Assembly: GCF_023078275.1 (NCBI RefSeq)
Contig: NC_062975.1
Coordinates: forward strand, 15,041,141 to 15,105,140
From: Leguminivora glycinivorella
Lineage: Eukaryota; Arthropoda; Insecta; Lepidoptera; Tortricidae
DNA length: 64,000 nt
Direction of reading: 5' to 3'
Within the stretch, counting starts at the first letter, position 1; each line of letters opens with the position of its first letter. The notes under the pieces were generated by a model. That model saw only the letters and a list, made by a program, of their open reading frames with translations. It searched no databases and was not told the origin of the DNA. Shown one piece after another: positions 22,827-33,724 of this stretch. The translations under genes and the position numbers were made by a program.

Positions 22827-23060
22827 AACAGTTCAAGTTGATAATCAAAACCAAGTGAGGGTAGCTCGCAAAACTCGCGCGGCTGTCAGAAGGTGTTGAT
22901 GTCATTTCAAACCAGTCTTCTCCGAGACCACGGATTATATATTCTGTGACCACGGGGACAACGCCGTCCCTGAAACATTGGAGGTCAGTTTAATATGTAG
23001 TCATACGCGATTTAGTCCCGATTTTAGAAACAATTATGTAAATACATAAGTAGTTGCGTA
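22827..23060 (+). repeat. Dispersed coding-like fragment (DNQNQVRVARKTRAAVRRC)
   Basis: Plus-strand reading gives DNQNQVRVARKTRAAVRRC then stop at about 22838-22898, followed by a conserved non-coding block GACCACGG...ACGCCGTCCCTGAAAC. The minus strand at 40733-40995 encodes NNQEQVRVVRETRAARRC then stop, and the downstream block recurs at 30783-30868. This shows a dispersed element with a conserved C-terminal coding end. I do not recognise the family. Confidence 0.6.
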
Positions 23061-23201
23061 AACGAGGACTTGTCAATATAATGTAAGTAGTGTAAAGGCA
23101 TTTACTGACTTTTCTGTCTTCCCATAAATATATAGATTTTGTGCATTTCCTACTGACAAACTGCGTTTTCATGAGTAAAGTTTACGCGTCCATGTAGCCA
23201 A

Positions 23202-23530
23202 AAAACCGGCCAAGAGCGTGTCGGGCTACGCTCAGTGTAGGGTTCCGTAGTTTCCCGTATTTTTTTCAAAAACTGTTCTACCTATCAAGTTCAAAATAAT
23301 TTTCCTAGAAAGTATTTATAAAGTTCTACTTTTGTGATATTTTTTCATATTTTTTAAACTTATGGTTCAAAAATTAGACGTCCCCCTCCAAGAAGGGACA
23401 CATTCTTTTTTTAATTTTAGCAGCGATTATTTCCGAAAATATGAACCAAATTTCAGCTTTCTAATGCTAACGGTTACTGAAGTTATCCGCGGACGGACGG
23501 ACAGACATGGCGAAATTATAAGGGTTTGTA
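23202..23530 (-). repeat. GGCCGG-ended dispersed repeat, reversed and short
   Basis: Starts AAAACCGGCCAAGAGCGTGT and ends near CATGGCGAAATTATAAGGGT. It is the complement of the right part of 62318-62850 with an internal segment missing. Confidence 0.7.
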
Positions 23531-24016
23531 CTTGTCTACGGCAACCTAAAAATGATCTTTACCAAAAGGGAAACTCAATACATAATTACTCAACTTATGA
23601 AGTACTTAATGCATGGCAGGCCACTCAGGTCTCGTGTTCTTGGCGACAAACTTGTAAGCAGCTTACGTCACACTAAGCTCGATAACTAATTCTGTTAAAC
23701 TAGTACATGGGTGATTTTCACTAAATTACCGTGTTAGTGTATGTCGGCCGATTGTGAGGTCAGGCTGATCGTTAAGCTCCCTGTGTTTTGACCGTATTCA
23801 CATGAGAAGAGACTTCTCATTTCATGTGAACCAACAAATTATTTATTTAATCGTATGGCAAAAATAGGTTCACAGGTATACAAAATATATAAATAGATAT
23901 CCGAACAAGTATGTTACAAATTGATGTCCAAGGTTCTCAGCTATTGAGCTGCGTCAGGAGTGAGTGAGAACGGGTCGTCGGGACTTCCTGGGTAGGCTCT
24001 GAGAGTGCACTCCTGA
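23531..24016. other. Intergenic, no feature seen
   Basis: Nothing recognised. Confidence 0.35.
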
Positions 24017-24030
24017 ATTATGTGTTGAAC

Positions 24031-24142
24031 ATGAAATAAAACTATAGTAACGGATTAAATCGCGTATAATGCATTTACAATTCAATTCATTTGTTTCTAT
24101 AGTTTTATTTCATGAGTAACTATCGCGGTAACCGAAGACAAT
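24031..24142 (+). mobile_element. Hairpin-tail element, family A copy 2
   Basis: 112 bp. The hairpin (ATGAAATAAAACTATAG with CTATAGTTTTATTTCAT) is followed by the tail GAGTAACTATCGCGGTAACC then GAAGACAAT. It is bounded by an exact 14-bp repeat ATTATGTGTTGAAC (24017-24030 and 24143-24156). Same family as 3171-3294, opposite orientation. Confidence 0.85.
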
Positions 24143-24383
24143 ATTATGTGTTGAACAGTTTGTGATTCGGCGCCACAGTGACGTCTGCCTATGTACTTAC
24201 ATAGGCATTATTTGTTGATTTCGAACTGTTCAGAAATGGGAACCCTGTGTGAATTAGAAAATTGTGTTTTATGCTTTACGATACGCCTAGGAATTTCAAG
24301 ATCTGCCGGATATTACATTCGATCGTCGACATATTGATTGGTGTGTTAGAGTTACTATTTACGCAAATGAAAATATTCTATAT

Positions 24384-24518
24384 GTGAGTGTGTTCAGTAA
24401 AACGTCCCACTTTGTCGGTTCCATTAAGGCGAGATTTACTTGTATCTTTATATGAATAAACTGACAAAGTGGCTTTATAGCAATCGACAAAGTGGGACGT
24501 TTTCCCGTGCACACTCAC
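24384..24518. mobile_element. GTGAGTGTG MITE, copy 1
   Basis: 135 bp with GTGAGTGTG...CACACTCAC ends and internal AAAACGTCCCACTTTGTCGG matched by CGACAAAGTGGGACGTTTT. A related copy at 31117-31252 splits a SINE. Confidence 0.75.
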
Positions 24519-25698
24519 AAATCAATCGATATTTAAATAAAATGATAAATCACAAATATTTCTTATGTACTTATAAATAAATAGGAGATATTTGTGATAG
24601 TGAAAAAAAATCCCCAACAAAGCTTCATAAAAATTGTTAAAAAGAAAAGGACAACGTTAAATACATACATATTTACTCGTATTTAACAATACGAGTAATA
24701 TACTGACCTACTTACATATTTTTATGGACTCAATTTAATTATGACAAAATCTTACGTTAGTTTAGTCCGTTTCCAAGAAATTCGAGCAGCTCTAACTAGA
24801 AGGAGGTAATACCCACAAAATTGGGTAGAGTATATAGTTATTTGAATAATTGAGTCGGTGCTGTGGACTCAGCAAACGTTTGCGATACGCAATCAAAGGT
24901 CTGACTCTCTCCGTTACCTCGAGTTTGGATGATGAGACAAATACATGTACTTACATTTACTTAACCCAAATTAATATTATACCTATTTGCGGTTAATTTA
25001 GTGTCGGTGATGAACTTTCAGTTTGAATACTTTATGAAATCATTTTGTTTAACGAGACTTGCGTATACTTCTTTTAATTACTTAATTAATTACGACGTTT
25101 CAAGGTCAGCATTGTCCCGACCTGTTAATGAAAATAATAATTAAGGAGCCGCAATGTTTGGCAAGGGCTTAAATGTCATGAATTTTTAAGGAGATATCCA
25201 AATTTTGTGTATTATTTTTATCGTTTTCTTTTTCATTAAATATTTTAGGGAGTTATTTAACGTATTCAATAACATTTTCTATGTAACACCAAGTATTACT
25301 ATTAAGTTTATTATTTTCTTACATGCCTAATAATAAAGAAAAAATGCACACAGGTGTGCTACCAGGAAAATTCTGAAAGGCTTACGATTCCCCCAAATTC
25401 TCGAAAATAGGCTTACCCGGCCGCGCTTGTCAATAAATCTGACACTTGTCAACAGCAAAACGCTTACATTCTCGCAAATTCTACGGAATTCCTTTGTAGC
25501 CGAATTCCAGTAGTTCCCATTTGTTCAATGGATCTGAGGACGAAATATTGTTCACGTTTGTACATCAGCCGCATTTGTTTTCTTGGAAAATCTGAGAGCT
25601 CAAACAGGACTCGAGTCAAATGGAAATTTGATAATTTTGCCTTAGGTTCTAAGTGCTTTTAGTCGTATATAATATGCAATATTTGTATATGACATAAA
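24519..25698. other. AT-rich intergenic, no gene seen
   Basis: No open frame with a recognisable product and no clear repeat boundary. Confidence 0.35.
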
Positions 25699-25706
25699 TA
25701 CTAGAT

Positions 25707-26527
25707 CATCATCATTCATTCGCCTGCCCTTATCCCATTCATTTGGGGTCGGCGCAGCATGTCTTCCGCTTCCATACCTCCCTATCATCCGTCATTTCAT
25801 CATTCACTTGCTTTCGCTTCATATCATCTCTCACGCAATCCATCCACCTTTTCCTCGGTTTTCCTCTCCCGTTACTTCCTTCCACACTCATTCGCAATGC
25901 CTTTCTCGTCACATGACTTTCATCCCTTCGCATCACATGCCCATACCATGCCAGACGATTAGCTCTTACTTTTTCTACTATCGGTGCAACTTTCAGGCTT
26001 CCTCTTATATACTCATTCTTTATCTTATCCATCCTTGTCACGCCACACATCCATCTTAACATTCTCATCTCTGTTACATGCAATCTCTTTTCATCCATCA
26101 CCTTTAGGGCCCAGCACTCTGATCCATACATGACGACAGGTCTGATGATAGATTTATAAATTTTACCCTTCAATCGAAGAGGCATCCGGGCGTCGCAAAT
26201 AGTTCCCGTAACCTGTCGCCATTTCATCCACCCTGTGCTAATCCGGTTTTTCACGTCCCGATCGATATCGCCATCGCACTGTACGAGCGAGCCAAGGTAC
26301 TTGAAGTCGGAGCAGACCGGCAATAAAGTGCCATCGAGTTCTATGGCAGCAAAACTAGAGAGACCGCCGAAATCACAGAACATATGTTCTGTTTTAGATC
26401 TGCTGATCTTCAAGCCAACATTCTCCAGCCTTTGCCGCCATGTCTCGAGTCTGCTCTGTACCTCGTGTCCGTCTTCACCGACAAGCACAATGTCATCGGC
26501 GAAATCATACACCAGGGTACCTCCTCC
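25707..26527 (-). mobile_element. 5'-truncated LINE with ATG-repeat tail
   Basis: 821 bp bounded by an exact 8-bp duplication TACTAGAT (25699-25706 and 26528-26535). The 3' end (minus strand) is GACCCCAAATGAATGGGATA, then an ATG-repeat tail, the usual end of RTE-like elements. Truncation removes everything upstream of the polymerase catalytic box. Confidence 0.9.
25739..26527 (-). CDS. LINE reverse transcriptase, C-terminal fragment
   Basis: Begins just before the palm box DFADDIVLVGEDG, where the catalytic pair is intact. It continues with LKISRSKTEHM, FKYLGSLVQCDGDIDRDV, a YGSECWAL segment, and a C-terminal GHVMRRDESHVTRKAL...GRGKPRKRWMDCV region. That is the standard RTE-type C-terminus. 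It is uninterrupted to a stop at 25739. No native start, endonuclease or finger domain remains, so it is an inactive remnant with a well-preserved reading frame. Confidence 0.85.
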   Translation of the reverse strand, partial: GGGTLVYDFADDIVLVGEDGHEVQSRLETWRQRLENVGLKISRSKTEHMFCDFGGLSSFAAIELDGTLLPVCSDFKYLGSLVQCDGDIDRDVKNRISTGWMKWRQVTGTICDARMPLRLKGKIYKSIIRPVVMYGSECWALKVMDEKRLHVTEMRMLRWMCGVTRMDKIKNEYIRGSLKVAPIVEKVRANRLAWYGHVMRRDESHVTRKALRMSVEGSNGRGKPRKRWMDCVRDDMKRKQVNDEMTDDREVWKRKTCCADPK

Positions 26528-26535
26528 TACTAGAT

Positions 26536-28734
26536 ATTTTTGTATATTTGAATATTTTTAATTTTTGTGCTGAAGCTATGTCTAATATTTAAATGGTTTT
26601 TTTTTACCTAGGAAGTTTTAAATTAGGAAAATTTGCGTGTCTTATTTCTGTAACACTGATGACTGAAATCTAATAACTAAACATCGGCTCATATCAAATG
26701 AATGGAATTCTTGGAATCATAATAAAAGGACCGGTACGCTAGAGTATGGGCATGGCAGAATTTGAAAATAAAAGCGAGTTTCCAGCTACCAAGCCCAAAA
26801 TTAATCGAACATCAAAACATCTATTTTGGAAAATCCGTATTATCTCCCCTGGTTGCCCTGGAACAGAGTTTCGATTTTGAAATGTACAATTTAATGCACA
26901 CTGCCCGGTAGTCATTGATGAAAATTTGCTTTGAGCAAAATACGGTAGCTCGAGGCACATCGCGGCGCACCCGCCATTTCGCCTGTAATTTTCCTATCAG
27001 TATTATACTTGGAATCCTTAATTACTACCCTGCGTTCGTTTAATATTAGATCATTAAAGCCGCAATGTTCGAAAACTTGCCTGCTTTCCCAAACCGAAAG
27101 TTATATAAACAAAGCGAAGTTTACGGCTCAACTCTGAACCCGTGCCTACCTACACCTAGCAGGTTTACAAGCTACCTGACTTCCGATTCTAATTAAAAAT
27201 TTAACAAAGCGGATAATAGCGGTTGCTCTCAGGAATATAGAGTAAAATTTTATACTCAACATTGAAAGGTCGAAGAATTAGAGCGGGCTAAGATTTAATA
27301 ATAGGCGTCGGCTTCGGCGCGAGGGGAACTCACTATTTAGATTAAGCTTTGTTGGTGCTCGCTAATTATTAGAAACGCGACTTTGTACGATATTTTAGGC
27401 CTAAGAGGCATTAGATCATAATTAATTTAAAATAAAAATGATATATTTTGTTTAGTATAACCAAAGACCCACTTGATTCGAACATTTTTGATTCAATGAG
27501 ATTAGGTATGCTTTGAATGTCAAAGTTAAGAGGCTAAATAATTATAAATGAGATAAAAAAAACTAAAAATAACATGGACATAATTAGTGTTCAAATTAAT
27601 ATTGTATTCATCTCGTGGACCACAATTATATACTTGGTTTATATCTAGTCACAAAACGTTTTGTGTCTTGCCCTCATCTTTCCATCTAATGCTTATAATT
27701 ACTTACGAATTGTCTGCACGCTTAAAGTGAATTTTAAAGAGGACAGTACCTATACCCTAGGTAGAGGTACACTCACACGCAGATACGAGGGTAACTACCT
27801 GTCTTACAGATACGTCTGACTGGGTAATTAACGCAAAAGATTAACTGTTCATAAGAGCAGAAAAATTCTTTGCGTTTAAAAATGAGAAATAATTTGCTTC
27901 ACCCGCAGCGTCTGCTAAATCAGAAAATAAACTGCCATAAGCTACCACAACAATTAGTTTTAGTTTTCAAGAATATTATATAATTAACAAATGAGTGCTT
28001 TGTAGAATAATTTCAAATTAATTAGCTTCAACGAAAGTAGTGTCTGTCTTGCTTTTTTTTAATCATGAAATTCATGAACATCTATTTATTTTAAATGGAC
28101 GGAATTTGACCGACTAATAAGCTTACTTTGAAAGCAATAATAATCAGACATCTCAATGTTCACATTAATATTAGGATACACTTTACTTAACCCCCTGCAG
28201 TCTGTCAACCCTTAATTTAAACTTATTTCACTAGAGTCAACGAAACTTCAACACGCACACACAAAAAGCGTGCAACCCTAAAATCGCCGTCTCACCCGCA
28301 AACCAATGAGGCACAACCCTAGAATCGGTGTCATCAATCGGCCGGCCTCAGCGACTACATAATATATCTTTCTGAATCACCGACCTCCCCGATATGTCTC
28401 TTTAAGAGTTAAATTAGGGATGAAGCCAATAAGACATAGTAAGTATTAAGGAACCAAATTACGAACATGTCGAAGTCAAATTTGCCTTCCAAATTGGAAT
28501 TCGAAAGATTCTTCAGATTTAAATGGTTTTGGGATGGGTTTTCTTTTACATCGGGGTTTGAATAGACTGTTTCGCCTTATTAGCGTTTATCCCGATTCAG
28601 CGAAGCTATTACTCAGGGGTTTAGTAGTATACAGTTTTCGTTATCGGTATTTATTTTCATTCTTTAGGCTACTAGGTTTTTTACAATATGTAAATAAAAA
28701 TAAAATATAAAAACACTTACAAAATATTTTGTGT
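26536..28734. other. Long intergenic stretch
   Basis: Mostly AT-rich. I see no gene, SINE head or clear inverted-repeat element. This is among the least repeat-like parts of the window and may be single-copy sequence. Confidence 0.35.
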
Positions 28735-28790
28735 ATTTTTTTGCTGTATGGTGCACAATAAAGAATATTTATTATTATTATTAAAACATA
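28735..28790 (+). repeat. LINE 3' end with TTA-repeat tail
   Basis: GGTGCACAATAAAGAATATT followed by an ATT repeat. Looks like the 3' end of a non-LTR element with a microsatellite tail. Confidence 0.45.
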
Positions 28791-28804
28791 TAAGACACAT
28801 TATA

Positions 28805-29090
28805 AAAAACCTAACCTAGGGTGCCGCCAGCAGCGGGGCAGGGCCCAAACTGCCGGTGGTTAGGGCTGCTGAGAGAGGAACCGTCGGACTATCCGCGCCG
28901 TGTCCAAGATCACCGCCTTCTGCATCTGACCCTTGATCCAGCCACCTAGCGAGAATCTCTTAAGATGTAGGTCGAGACTCTTCACTATGAGACCGTTCGC
29001 TGAAACGACTATCGGAACAATGATCGTCGAATCAACATCCCACATGGCGGTTATCTCGTGACCAAGTCTAGGTACTTACTGGACTTATTA
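28805..29090 (-). pseudogene. C-terminal fragment of a LINE polymerase
   Basis: The minus strand encodes AMWDVDSTIIVPIVVSANGL, KSLDLHLKRFSLGGWIKGQM and QKAVILDTARIVRRFLSQ, ending at 28860. A hydrophobic IxPVVV block followed by QKAxLLxTARIxRR is characteristic of the polymerase C-terminus in R2/R4-like non-LTR elements; the clade call is inference. The fragment lacks the catalytic domain. Confidence 0.65.
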
Positions 29091-29096
29091 GGCCAG

Positions 29097-29645
29097 CATT
29101 ATTATTTGTATGTCTTTCCCATCACGGAAAAATGGTGTTCCGGACCTTTGGGAGGCGTGCGCGGGGCCGAAGCCAACACGTAGAGGCCCTTTCGACACTT
29201 TAATGAAATGTAAGGGGTACACCGAGCGGATGTTGACCTTGCCCGTATCATGGGACACACGCAGAGGTAACACCCGCCAGCTATTTGAGAGTTAATGGAA
29301 TCTAAAATGAACTGGTCTATTTTGATGAAAGTGATGGACTAATTACTGGGCTATGGATAAAAAACCGGACGCCTGCCTAATAAAACGGTATCCAATTTTA
29401 TTTCCGGCAGACGGTGACTCGTCCCCACAAGATGCCCGGCCCCCACAAAAAGCGACATCCAAGATGGCTCAAGGGCAACACCGGTGTGAGAACTCAAGGG
29501 TGTCGAGAGGTGTACACCGCTTTCTGCCCAGTGGCTGTTAAGCCACTGCACCAACTCGCGTCTTATGCAAATTTTCACTTCCACCCCTGGGGCATATAGC
29601 CCTAACGACTCCACTCTGGACGGCCAGCCAAGGCAAGCCAGAGGT
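29097..29645 (-). mobile_element. Retroposon fragment, family also at 42636
   Basis: Minus-oriented fragment with its 3' end at the left (AAATAATAATG-like tail at 29097-29108). The first 275 bp match 42636-42923 closely, including the block with complement GAAAGACATACAAATAATAA. The part beyond 29372 is absent from that truncated copy. Short open frames on both strands have no recognised domain. Confidence 0.6.
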
Positions 29646-29842
29646 AGAAAGTACTTATTACGTAGGTTGGTTGATCTACTGCCTCCACAGTAGTATTTTG
29701 TACACCTTTTGTATATCGTTCGGTGTAGATAGACTAATAGTTCCGATTATCAAATCATGGGACATTTATTAATTGCTAATTAGGTATAGTCAATACAAAT
29801 TACCGCATTTACTCTTAACAATAATAATATTACCATATTGTA
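29646..29842. other. Intergenic, no feature seen
   Basis: Nothing recognised. Confidence 0.35.
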
Positions 29843-29967
29843 CAGTCAACCAATATGAATCCTAGGCCACAGTAAAACCTTTTCACAGTCAACGTCAAAA
29901 GTGACTTCTATTGCCAATAATACAGGGTTCTAGAGTGGCCTTATCTTGGCTTGAAATTGGTTGACCG
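29843..29967. mobile_element. MITE with CAGTCAACCAAT ends
   Basis: About 125 bp. The left end CAGTCAACCAATATG is matched by the right end AATTGGTTGACCG. An inner CCTAGGCCAC/GTGGCCTTA also pairs. TA lies on both sides, consistent with a Tc1/mariner-type element. Confidence 0.65.
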
Positions 29968-29970
29968 TAC

Positions 29971-30780
29971 CTTCTGACATCCCGCGAAAGCTAACAACTT
30001 TGCTTAGTGCAACTTTTTTTTACTGTTATGTAAATATTTCATTTTAAAGGGCCGAAATGGCCCGAACTTTTTCCTTTCAAATTCAAATTCAATTTATTTA
30101 TAAGGTACAAACAAACATTTACAAGGTTTTGTGCCTATCCTAAGAATATGTACATTTAACAATAACAAATGCAGGTACCACAGGTAAGAAATTTACAGAT
30201 CCGGTTGCTCTGGTTCCTACACTAGGCTCAGCCTGTCTCGTAGGTAGCCCAGACTCCAATGAGTTAATGTCAACATTTTTGATTTTACTGAAATTAACAG
30301 CGAGGCATCCTACAATTAATTAAAGTTAAACTAATCAAGACAGCTAACAAAAGATAATCTAATTATAATTTTAATCTAGTGTGCACTTGTTGTGTATATG
30401 TGTGTGGGTGTGTGTGTTTGTGTGTGAGTTGAAAGGTGTAGAAAAAGGTTATTTGTCAACTTTTAGAAATTTCTCCATATCTTCATAAGAAAGCAAACTG
30501 AGCCATGTGGTTACTTTTTTCTGGACTTCCCTAACGGTCAGTTTTTTTTATGGGGATTTGATTACTGACTTTGTTATAAACAAAAGGATGGATGAAGTTA
30601 GGTAGACGTTGAGCGAAAACTGATGCAGTTGGGGGGACTGGGACTTTGAAAGTACTTATCTTTACCGAATATTATGAGAAAATTGAATAACAAATAGTAT
30701 ATGCTGGTACCGCTCTATGTTGAACTATTATGATTATTGGTATTTTGCATATAATATCTTCAAAATCGTGACTGAAGTAA
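29971..30780. other. Intergenic with TG-rich microsatellite
   Basis: Contains a degenerate TG/GT tract at about 30385-30430 and a CAAATTCAAATTCAATTTAT segment at about 30080 that resembles a retroposon end. No gene. Confidence 0.4.
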
Positions 30781-30782
30781 TG

Positions 30783-30868
30783 AGTTCTCTGAGACCACGC
30801 GTACAACACCGTCCGTCCCTGAAACTTTGGAAGTTAGTTTAAAAATGTCAACCTGATTAAGTCCCGGA
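30783..30868 (+). repeat. Fragment of the GACCACG...GTCCCTGAAAC repeat
   Basis: Contains CTGAGACCACGCG, CCGTCCGTCCCTGAAACTTT and GATTAAGTCCCGG, the same order as downstream of the coding-like end at 22827-23060. The coding part is missing here. Confidence 0.55.
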
Positions 30869-30871
30869 AAA

Positions 30872-31335
30872 GCGCTGGTGGCCTAGTGGTAAGAGCTTGC
30901 GACTTACGATCCGGAGGTCGCGGGTTCGAACCCCGGCTCGTACCAATGAGTTTTTTCTGAACTTATGTGCGAAATGTCATTTGATATTTGCCAGTCGCTT
31001 TTCGGTGAAGGAAAACATCGTGAGGAAATCGGACTAATTCCAATAAGGCTTAGTTACCCCTCGGGTTGGAAGGTCAGATGGCAGTCGCTTTCGTAAAACT
31101 AGTGCCTATGCCAAATGTGAGTGTGCACGAGAAAACGCCCCGCTTTGTCGATTGCTATAAAGCCGCTTTGTTAGTTTATTCTTATAAAGATACAAGTAAA
31201 TCTCGCCTTAATGGTAACCGACAAAGTGGGACGTTTTACTAAACACACTCACAAATGTTTGGATTAGTTGTCAAAACGGACCCCAGGCTCCCATGAGCCG
31301 TGGCAAATGCCAGGATAACGCAAGGAGGATGATGA
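30872..31335 (+). mobile_element. tRNA-derived SINE (family 2), split by a MITE
   Basis: The head has an A-box-like TGGCCTAGTGGTAAGAGC and a B box GGGTTCGAACCCC, tRNA-shaped but not a gene. The body contains CGGTGAAGGAAAACATCGTG and TTACCCCTCGGGTTGGAAGG. The 3' part resumes at 31253 and ends GGAGGATGATGAT. A GTGAGTGTG MITE interrupts it at 31117-31252 with a 4-bp AAAT duplication. Confidence 0.85.
31117..31252. mobile_element. GTGAGTGTG MITE, copy 2
   Basis: 136 bp inserted in the SINE, with AAAT at 31113-31116 and 31253-31256. The ends match the copy at 24384-24518. Long internal inverted repeats surround GCTTTGT/ACAAAGT. Confidence 0.85.
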
Positions 31336-31339
31336 TCGT

Positions 31340-31948
31340 GATTACGTACCGATTTTTAAATTATTAATTTCAAACAAAATATTAAATCAAAAAAATCTCT
31401 GTTCAGTTTGAATACAACAGGCTTAATTGCGGTTCATCCGGAAGCTCTCACGCTTCCAGTACATAAAACTCGATCGGCTTTATTTACCTTTACAACTACG
31501 TGTATAGAGAGATGGGGCGGAAAACGATCGAAATTATCGTTTTTAATTAAATACAACAGTGCACGGCTTAACCGTAGCATTTATCAGATTTCGTAACACG
31601 GTCTGTTCTCGGTATGATATTTTTTTTGTCTCAGAGTCCATTTACACGGAGGGCGAACTCGCGTGCGATTTTAGTCACATTGCAGACTGTTGAGGTTACA
31701 TACAAAAAGGCTAGTTTCCTACTAGTAAAATCAGCTTCTGATTAAGAACTGCCAAAACGATTTGCTTATATGGAATTACTATGAAATACTGAGGAGTGAC
31801 GTCACGGTCAATTCATTTACTTTATAACTTTCTCTTTGACTTATTCGTGCATTGCATAAAATATTTTATTTTAAGTATAGGAAACTAGCCTATTCAGCAC
31901 AGCAGTGAAACACGCATGTAAGTTCTCGCTACGTATAAATGGGCTCTT
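31340..31948. other. Intergenic, no gene seen
   Basis: Contains a GGCTAGTTTCCTACTAGTAA segment (about 31708) and its reversed partner (ATAGGAAACTAGCCTATT, about 31878). These probably mark an old inverted-repeat element between them. No coding sequence. Confidence 0.4.
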
Positions 31949-32060
31949 TAGGGCCACTTGCACCAACGAAAATGGAGGGTTAACCCACCATTTTATATGG
32001 ATTTTGACAGATGACAGCCCACTAACCCTGAGTTTTAACCAACCAACCAGAGTACTAACC
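31949..32060. repeat. MITE end (GGGCCACTTGCACCA)
   Basis: Left terminus AGGGCCACTTGCACCAACG followed by AGGGTTAACCCACC. The expected complementary right terminus is not visible, so this is probably a half-element. Confidence 0.45.
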
Positions 32061-32074
32061 ATTTTTTTCATGTA

Positions 32075-32170
32075 TAACAATGTTTGCATTATTAAATAGA
32101 GTGTCCACCGGTTATATATGGTAGGCGTGTTAAGTGGATACATCATAGTGTAATAATGGAAAAAATGGAA
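32075..32170 (-). repeat. Internal fragment of the 13362 MITE family, inverted
   Basis: The complement matches the interior of 13362-13582 (CCATTTTTTCCATTATTACA through GGTGGACACT and TTTAATAATGCAAACATTGT) but lacks both termini. A CTA microsatellite follows at about 32209-32228. Confidence 0.65.
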
Positions 32171-32304
32171 TTAAATACCTTATGTTAAAGTTAACATTAA
32201 CACAGAAACTACTACTACTACTACTAAAAAACTACATGAAAAACGAATTTTCGTCGTATCTGTTACCTTAATGTCGAGGTACGATTGGATTTTGTGGTTA
32301 CGCT

Positions 32305-32525
32305 TTCTTGTACAAGCGCTACGCCGCGGCGCGTCGTAGCCATACATCGTAGTGTGTATCGTAGCAGGGTACGTAGCAAAATGGCACAAATGCTCACGAA
32401 ACGAAACGCTCGTAGATATCTATCTCTATCGCTTGTACATATTGGCGCGACAGAGCCAGACTACCTTTCGCGGCGTTTCATTTTCGTTTCGCGTCGCAGA
32501 AGTGCCATTCGGCCACGGCACCAGG
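32305..32525 (+). repeat. Dispersed repeat (GGCGCGACAGAGCCAGACTA), copy 1
   Basis: Contains GTAGCAAAATGGCACAAATG, TCACGAAACGAAACGCTCGT, CTATCTCTATCGCTTGTA and GGCGCGACAGAGCCAGACTA. The reversed copy at 34432-34612 has the same blocks in the opposite order. Confidence 0.65.
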
Positions 32526-32559
32526 TATCTACTTAAAAATGGAGGCGTTGAATGAGATC

Positions 32560-33720
32560 TGGATCGAATATGGATTTTCTCAGCCTATCATTATAATCAG
32601 AAAACGCCTGTAAGTTCGACGTGATATGTTTTTTTTTAATTATAGCAAAAAACCTTACAGTCGAAAAAGTGCACGTAGGCAATAACGTTCCTATTGAAAA
32701 ATGAACGAGTTAAATGTCAAGCTCACTTAAATATCTTGTAGCAGGCCCAACGGCATAAGAAATCTCATATTTCAATTCTTTATTACAAAATATTCACAAT
32801 TGTATTGCAAGATCGTCTATACTTATTACCGTATTAAACATTTATTTTTACCTACATATATTTTTTTATTAATTGTGAGAGGTGTGCAATAGGCTTGTGT
32901 AGGACATGTACTAATAGTACAAAAGACACGATTCCTTGCACTGTACTAGACCGAACTACTCCCAAATGATTCTGCTCTTTAGTACATTTAGTACACTCAC
33001 ACACCCGCAACAGAATGGGAGCGAAAAGAGCGAAGCGCCGCGGAGTGACAATGACAGCAAAGCGATCCGTGTGATCCGACCGCAACCGAACTAGAACCGA
33101 CTGACTCGGACCGAGAGCGCGCGAAAACGGCCGATCAGCTCTCGGCTAGTATACAAGCGAGCGTTACTGTACCTTATACGCTCAATTTGTCTCTCGCTCT
33201 CTCGATAAACTACTGTACTAAATGTCCTAAAAGAACGAACTAGTACACTTTGGAAATCGTAATAGTTGGGAGCGATCTTTTCAGTGAACGAGCAGGCACA
33301 ACTCTAGTGTGCAATTAACAATATTAAATTATAATTTATCTTGTCAAGTTTTACGTATCTAAGCGTCTAGAGTTAACAAAAATTTTATTGTCATCTTTTA
33401 TGTACCTTGCCTGGCCAATGTAAGAATGCATTTCAAACACCTCAACGACAAAAACCCACAAAGCCCAGTCTATCACGCCATATTCAAATTTAATTAACCT
33501 CCTGCAGCGCATCCTTTGTGTCCGGGAAATGTTTGTAAGCAATGACTGCAACCGTTGAGTTCCATATTAAAATATTTTTTGCTCCATTTAACGAGGGTGC
33601 TTGGAGGGCTATTCTGTTTTTGCGATTCGTTTTCGGGTACTTAATTAAACATTTTGTTATAAAAGAATACCTTAGTAAGTTATTTTTGTTGTCATTTAGG
33701 TATCTCCCGGAATTTATTAC
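32560..33720. other. Intergenic with a GC-rich core
   Basis: Around 32990-33130 the sequence becomes GC-rich. Flanking AGTACATTTAGTAC and GTACTAAATGTCCT are partly complementary, suggesting an unresolved inverted-repeat element at roughly 32900-33310. A promoter-like CpG island is an alternative, but no gene starts nearby. Confidence 0.35.
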
Positions 33721-33724
33721 GTAA

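Noticed and set aside
29088..29614. Several open frames of about 60-90 codons on both strands
   Set aside because: They lie in a retroposon fragment repeated at 42636-42923. Stops and length differ between copies, and no domain is recognised.
30872..30950. Possible tRNA gene (A and B boxes, clover-like length)
   Set aside because: The sequence continues into a SINE body and tail, and the stems do not all pair well. It is a tRNA-derived SINE head.
32990..33320. CpG-rich stretch as a host promoter
   Set aside because: No exon or start follows on either strand, and partial inverted repeats suggest a transposable element. Left unassigned.
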